NCBI GenBank assembly: GCA_015231995.1
Contig: JADGAO010000032.1
Span: 2,275 to 19,554, forward strand
From: Nitrospinota bacterium
Lineage (GTDB): Bacteria > Nitrospinota_A > UBA7883 > JACRLM01
DNA: 17,280 bases
Reading direction: 5' to 3'
Position numbers and translations under genes: made by a program. Shown piece after piece: positions 14,514 through 17,280 of the stretch; position 1 is the stretch's first letter, and every line of letters begins with the position of its first letter. The notes under the pieces are model-generated. The model saw nothing but the letters and a program-made list of their open reading frames with translations, did not search any database and was not told the DNA's origin.

Positions 14514-15242
14514 ATGGGCGGAACCGCAACCGTGACGAAGGGCGAAGCCATATACGAAGGCAAGGCTAAAATCATCCACGCCACCTCCTCGCCTGATCTG
14601 TTGATACAGTATTTCAAGGACGACGCCACCGCGTTCAACGGCAAGAAAAAAGGGACTATCCAGGACAAAGGGGTATGCAACAACGCCATCTCCTCCCACA
14701 TCTTCGGCCTGCTGGAGAAAGAAGGGGTTAAAACCCATTTCGTATCGAGGCTTTCCGACCGGGAGATGCTTGTAAAAAAGGTGAGTATCATCCCCATAGA
14801 GGTTGTCATGCGCAACGTCGTGGCCGGGTCGTTGTCCACCCGTATGGGAATACCGGAGGGGGAGCAGTTAAAAGAGCCTGTCTTGGAGTTTTATTACAAG
14901 AACGACGATCTTGGCGACCCGATGATAAACCGATACCACATAAGCGCGTTCAACCTGGCCACCGACGAAGAGGTTGTGACCATCGAGAAAGAGGCGTTCA
15001 GGATAAACAAGTGGCTTCTTTCCTTTTTCGACCGCATGGGCATCAGGCTTGTGGACTACAAGCTGGAATTCGGCAGAAGCCCCGAAGGTGTTTTGCTCGC
15101 CGACGAGATAAGCCCGGACGGTTGCAGGTTGTGGGACAAAACCACCGGGGAGAAGATGGACAAAGACAGGTTCCGCAGAGACCTTGGCATGCTCACGGAG
15201 GTGTACGAGGAAATGAAGCGGCGCGTTCTGGCGGCGAAATAG
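14514..15242 (+). CDS. purC: Phosphoribosylaminoimidazole-succinocarboxamide synthase (SAICAR synthetase)
   Basis: Joins CAIR and aspartate using ATP to give SAICAR, the step just before PurB. The 242-residue protein has YEGKAKII (14-21) at the ATP site, the VVMRNVVAGSLS block (97-108), LVDYKLEFG (179-187) and LADEISPD (195-202), all typical of bacterial PurC. The ribosome-binding sequence GGTGGAG lies within the last codons of purB, indicating tight coupling. purS begins within 10 bases of its stop. Confidence 0.97.
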   Translation: MGGTATVTKGEAIYEGKAKIIHATSSPDLLIQYFKDDATAFNGKKKGTIQDKGVCNNAISSHIFGLLEKEGVKTHFVSRLSDREMLVKKVSIIPIEVVMRNVVAGSLSTRMGIPEGEQLKEPVLEFYYKNDDLGDPMINRYHISAFNLATDEEVVTIEKEAFRINKWLLSFFDRMGIRLVDYKLEFGRSPEGVLLADEISPDGCRLWDKTTGEKMDKDRFRRDLGMLTEVYEEMKRRVLAAK

Positions 15243-15249
15243 GATGAAC

Positions 15250-15498
15250 ATGAAAGCTAAAGTGACTGTTACGCTCAAGTCGGGCGTTTTGGATCCGCAG
15301 GGAAGGGCGATAGAAGGCGCGTTGAAATCGTTGGGCTGGAAAGGCGTGAAGGGCGTCCGGGTAGGCAAGAGCATAGAGCTTGAGGTTGACGAGAAAGACC
15401 CGCAATCGGCCAAAGCTGTCGTTGAGAAGATGTGCGAGAAACTGCTGGCCAACCCGGTCACGGAAAAATATCAAATAGAAATTATCACGGATCGGTGA
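15250..15498 (+). CDS. purS: Phosphoribosylformylglycinamidine synthase subunit PurS
   Basis: Small structural subunit of the three-part FGAM synthase (PurS-PurQ-PurL), which converts FGAR and glutamine to FGAM. The 82-residue form starts MKAKVTVTLKSGVLDPQGRAI, the normal PurS start. ATG 15250 has AGGA 5 bases upstream; an in-frame ATG at 15244 would add two residues but has no spaced ribosome-binding site. The protein is full length, ending EKYQIEIITD. The presence of PurS indicates the multi-subunit, short-PurL version of the enzyme. Confidence 0.94.
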   Translation: MKAKVTVTLKSGVLDPQGRAIEGALKSLGWKGVKGVRVGKSIELEVDEKDPQSAKAVVEKMCEKLLANPVTEKYQIEIITDR

Positions 15499-15503
15499 AT
15501 GAT

Positions 15504-15971
15504 ATGGCGGAGCCTGCGAACGAATATATAAAGACCCTGATGTGCGAAGTGCCGGAGTTCGATCAGCTCGATAGCGACGAGATAGACATGCTCAGCAGGC
15601 ACATATTCCACCGCCAGGTCTCCGCAGGAACGACGCTGTGCAAAGAGGGTAGCGCGGGCGATTCCCTTTTTTACATCATCAACGGTAGAATAGAGATAAA
15701 GAAAGAGTCCGTTGACGGCAGGCAGGCGATCTTAGCCAGGTTCGGCAAAGGCTCGTCCGTCGGCGAGATGAGCCTGGTGGAGGACTCTCCCCGTTCGGCC
15801 ACCGCCACCGCCATCGAAGACGTAGAGATACTTATACTCACACGCTCCGGTTTTGAAACACTGCTGACGACTCATCCGCAAATAGGGGTCAAAGTGCTTC
15901 GCAACGTGGCCAAATCCCTCTCCAAGAGGCTCAGGTTCACATCCGGGCGGTTTGCGGACGTTTTCAGGTAA
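15504..15971 (+). CDS. Stand-alone cyclic nucleotide-binding domain protein
   Basis: A 155-residue soluble protein made almost wholly of one CRP/PKA-type cNMP-binding domain (about 18-130). It has EGSAGDSLFYIINGRIEI (48-65), then the phosphate-binding cassette VGEMSLVEDSPRSATATA (86-103) with Glu88 and Arg97, the residues expected to hold the ribose and cyclic phosphate. A short helical tail (RNVAKSLSKRLRF) follows. There is no DNA-binding HTH as in CRP/FNR and no enzyme domain, so it would act through a partner. ATG 15504 is 5 bases after the purS stop, with GGTGA across that stop. Its place between purS and purQ suggests coexpression with purine synthesis; a regulatory link is inference. 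Confidence 0.88.
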   Translation: MAEPANEYIKTLMCEVPEFDQLDSDEIDMLSRHIFHRQVSAGTTLCKEGSAGDSLFYIINGRIEIKKESVDGRQAILARFGKGSSVGEMSLVEDSPRSATATAIEDVEILILTRSGFETLLTTHPQIGVKVLRNVAKSLSKRLRFTSGRFADVFR

Positions 15972-15975
15972 TCCG

Positions 15976-16671
15976 ATGAAGACTGCGGTGCTTGTTTTTC
16001 CCGGATCAAATTGCGATCACGATTGTTATCACGCGGTGCGGCATGTGCTGGGCCGGGAGGCCAAGTTCGTGTGGCATCAGGAGACGTCTCTGGACGGATT
16101 CGATCTGGTTATCGTACCCGGCGGGTTTTCGTACGGCGATTATCTGAGGCCCGGCGCCATAGCCAAGTTCTCGCCTGTGATGGGCGCGCTGGCGAAGTTT
16201 ACGGCCAAAGGCGGCCTTGCGCTTGGGATATGCAACGGGTTCCAGATACTCACGGAGGCCGGTCTTTTGCCGGGGGCGCTTATGCTAAACTCCGGCATGA
16301 AGTTCATATGCAAAGACACTTACCTGAGGGTGGAGACTTCCGACTCCTTCGTCACCGGCAGGATGGAAAAAGGGAAAGTCATCAGCGTTCCGATAGCGCA
16401 TATGGAAGGCTGTTACATCGCCGATGACGACACTTTGAAAAGGCTTGAGGACGACGACAGGATACTGTTGAGGTATTGCGGCCCGGACGGGCAGACGGGC
16501 GACGAGTCCAATCCCAACGGTTCTTACGGCTCCATCGCCGGAGTCCTTTCGGAGAAGCGCAATGTGGCGGGGATGATGCCCCACCCGGAGCGTGTGGTGG
16601 AAGCCTCGCTTGGAGGCGTCGACGGCCTTCTTGTTTTCGAGTCTATACTTAACTCCCTGAGCGCGGCCTGA
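15976..16671 (+). CDS. purQ: Phosphoribosylformylglycinamidine synthase subunit PurQ (glutaminase)
   Basis: Class I glutamine amidotransferase subunit that supplies ammonia to PurL. The 231-residue protein has VPGGFSYGDYLRPGA (47-61), the nucleophile Cys86 in LGICNGFQIL and the triad partners His203 and Glu205 in MMPHPERVVE. ATG 15976 gives the usual MKTAVLVFPGSNCD start, with AGGT 7 bases upstream at the end of the preceding gene; an in-frame ATG at 15952 would overlap that gene. purL, often next, does not follow. A very weak GCGG/CCGC hairpin with Ts lies across the stop, not enough to call a terminator. Confidence 0.97.
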   Translation: MKTAVLVFPGSNCDHDCYHAVRHVLGREAKFVWHQETSLDGFDLVIVPGGFSYGDYLRPGAIAKFSPVMGALAKFTAKGGLALGICNGFQILTEAGLLPGALMLNSGMKFICKDTYLRVETSDSFVTGRMEKGKVISVPIAHMEGCYIADDDTLKRLEDDDRILLRYCGPDGQTGDESNPNGSYGSIAGVLSEKRNVAGMMPHPERVVEASLGGVDGLLVFESILNSLSAA

Positions 16672-16746
16672 TTCCGCTTTGATTTCCGTTTTGTCGCCTG
16701 CCCCGTTTTTAAAGTCCTGTGTTCTAATTTATATTGGTCGCAAGTC

Positions 16747-17178
16747 ATGGCCGTTCAAATGATGGGCAAGCTTTCGTGGGACGAAAGGTTCAGCGTCGGC
16801 GTCCAGAAATATGACGACCAGCACAAGGTGCTGTTCGGCTATCTGGGCGAGCTTTATGACGCCATGCGCGACAAGAAGGAAGAAGAGGTGGTGGGGGAAG
16901 TTCTCGGAAAACTTCTCAACTACACGCTCACCCACTTTTTCGACGAAGAGATAGAGTTGTACAAAACCAACTATCCCGGCTATACCCGCCATAAAGAAGC
17001 GCACGACATCCTGGTCGCCGCCGTGCGCGAATACTTCATAAGGTTCCGTTCCGGCAAAGAACCGGGCAGGAAGATGCTCATCGAGATAATCGCCGTGGTC
17101 ACCGACTGGCTTAACGAACATATCGGGGTCGTGGATAAAAGTTATTCGGCGTGGCTCAACTCCAAAGGCGTGAAATGA
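16747..17178 (+). CDS. Bacteriohemerythrin
   Basis: A 143-residue four-helix O2-binding protein with a non-haem di-iron site. All expected ligands are present: His26 (DDQH), His63 and Glu67 (THFFDEE), His82 and His86 (RHKEAH), His125 and Asp130 (EHIGVVD). The N-terminal LSWDERFSVGVQKYDDQH is the family signature. It is the single-domain form, with no attached chemotaxis or GGDEF domain, fitting oxygen storage, delivery or sensing in a microaerophile or anaerobe. It lies 75 bases after purQ in an AT-rich gap and is probably transcribed separately, though no clear promoter could be chosen. Confidence 0.96.
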   Translation: MAVQMMGKLSWDERFSVGVQKYDDQHKVLFGYLGELYDAMRDKKEEEVVGEVLGKLLNYTLTHFFDEEIELYKTNYPGYTRHKEAHDILVAAVREYFIRFRSGKEPGRKMLIEIIAVVTDWLNEHIGVVDKSYSAWLNSKGVK

Positions 17179-17192
17179 CGCAGGCGTTTATT

Positions 17193-17229
17193 TGTCATTC
17201 TGAACGGAGCCTAGCGCAGTGAAGAATCT
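17193..17229 (+). repeat. Second copy of the TGTCATTCTGA...GAAGAATCT intergenic repeat
   Basis: A 37-base unit starts with TGTCATTCTGA and ends with GAAGAATCT, the same ends as the arms of the 9976-10092 element. A longer interior (ACGGAGCCTAGCGCAGT) replaces GCGATAGC. It lies 14 bases after the hemerythrin stop, and no opposing arm was found in the remaining 51 bases of the window. Confidence 0.7.
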
Positions 17230-17280
17230 CGAAAAAAAGCAAAAGGAGGAAGAAGGTTCGTTCTTCTCCCCCGGTTTTGA

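Noticed and set aside
17240..17280. Possible hairpin GGAAGAAG...CTTCTCCCCC at the window end
   Set aside because: Pairing needs a bulge and the flank is cut off, so a terminator cannot be supported.

Overview
The window looks like a piece of chromosome from a Gram-negative, moderately GC-rich bacterium. HldE (ADP-heptose for LPS core) and a probable lipoprotein point to an outer membrane. The order tRNA-Gln-prs-rplY-pth and the cluster purB-purC-purS-purQ resemble arrangements known from Deltaproteobacteria (Desulfobacterota) and related phyla such as Nitrospirota. That placement is inference from gene order only. Almost everything is ordinary core genome on the + strand, with a few accessory genes between the core operons.

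Layout. Positions 1-623 (minus) hold the N-terminal part of a two-TM membrane sensor that runs off the window. 624-1029 has no gene but holds a GC-rich multi-hairpin structure and a repeat relative. A tRNA-Ser(UGA) on the minus strand follows, then a clear sigma70 promoter driving tRNA-Gln(UUG), prs, rplY and pth. These supply PRPP, ribosomal protein L25 and peptidyl-tRNA recycling. Next come a probable beta-propeller lipoprotein and an overlapping gene pair: a 62-residue protein and a minimal nucleotidyltransferase.

5371-9891 reads as one transcription unit ending in a good intrinsic terminator: ugd, UDP-glucuronate decarboxylase (UXS type), radC and hldE. Three of the four make activated sugars for surface polysaccharide or LPS. 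RadC is the outsider. The intergenic region 9851-10217 is rich in dyad symmetry, including an inverted repeat with perfect 28-bp arms. Relatives of that repeat occur at 17193-17229 and near 917.

A promoter at 10119-10147 could drive a long run of closely packed genes: an uncharacterised conserved protein (possibly deoxyhypusine-synthase-like), an AT-richer AAA/STAND-type ATPase, a YycJ-type metallo-beta-lactamase-fold protein, purB, purC, purS, a stand-alone cyclic-nucleotide-binding protein and purQ. purL does not follow. A separate bacteriohemerythrin gene closes the window.

I see no convincing, clearly novel multi-gene system. The points most worth a second look are the repeat family, the small-ORF/nucleotidyltransferase pair, the cNMP-domain gene between purS and purQ, and the odd ATPase.
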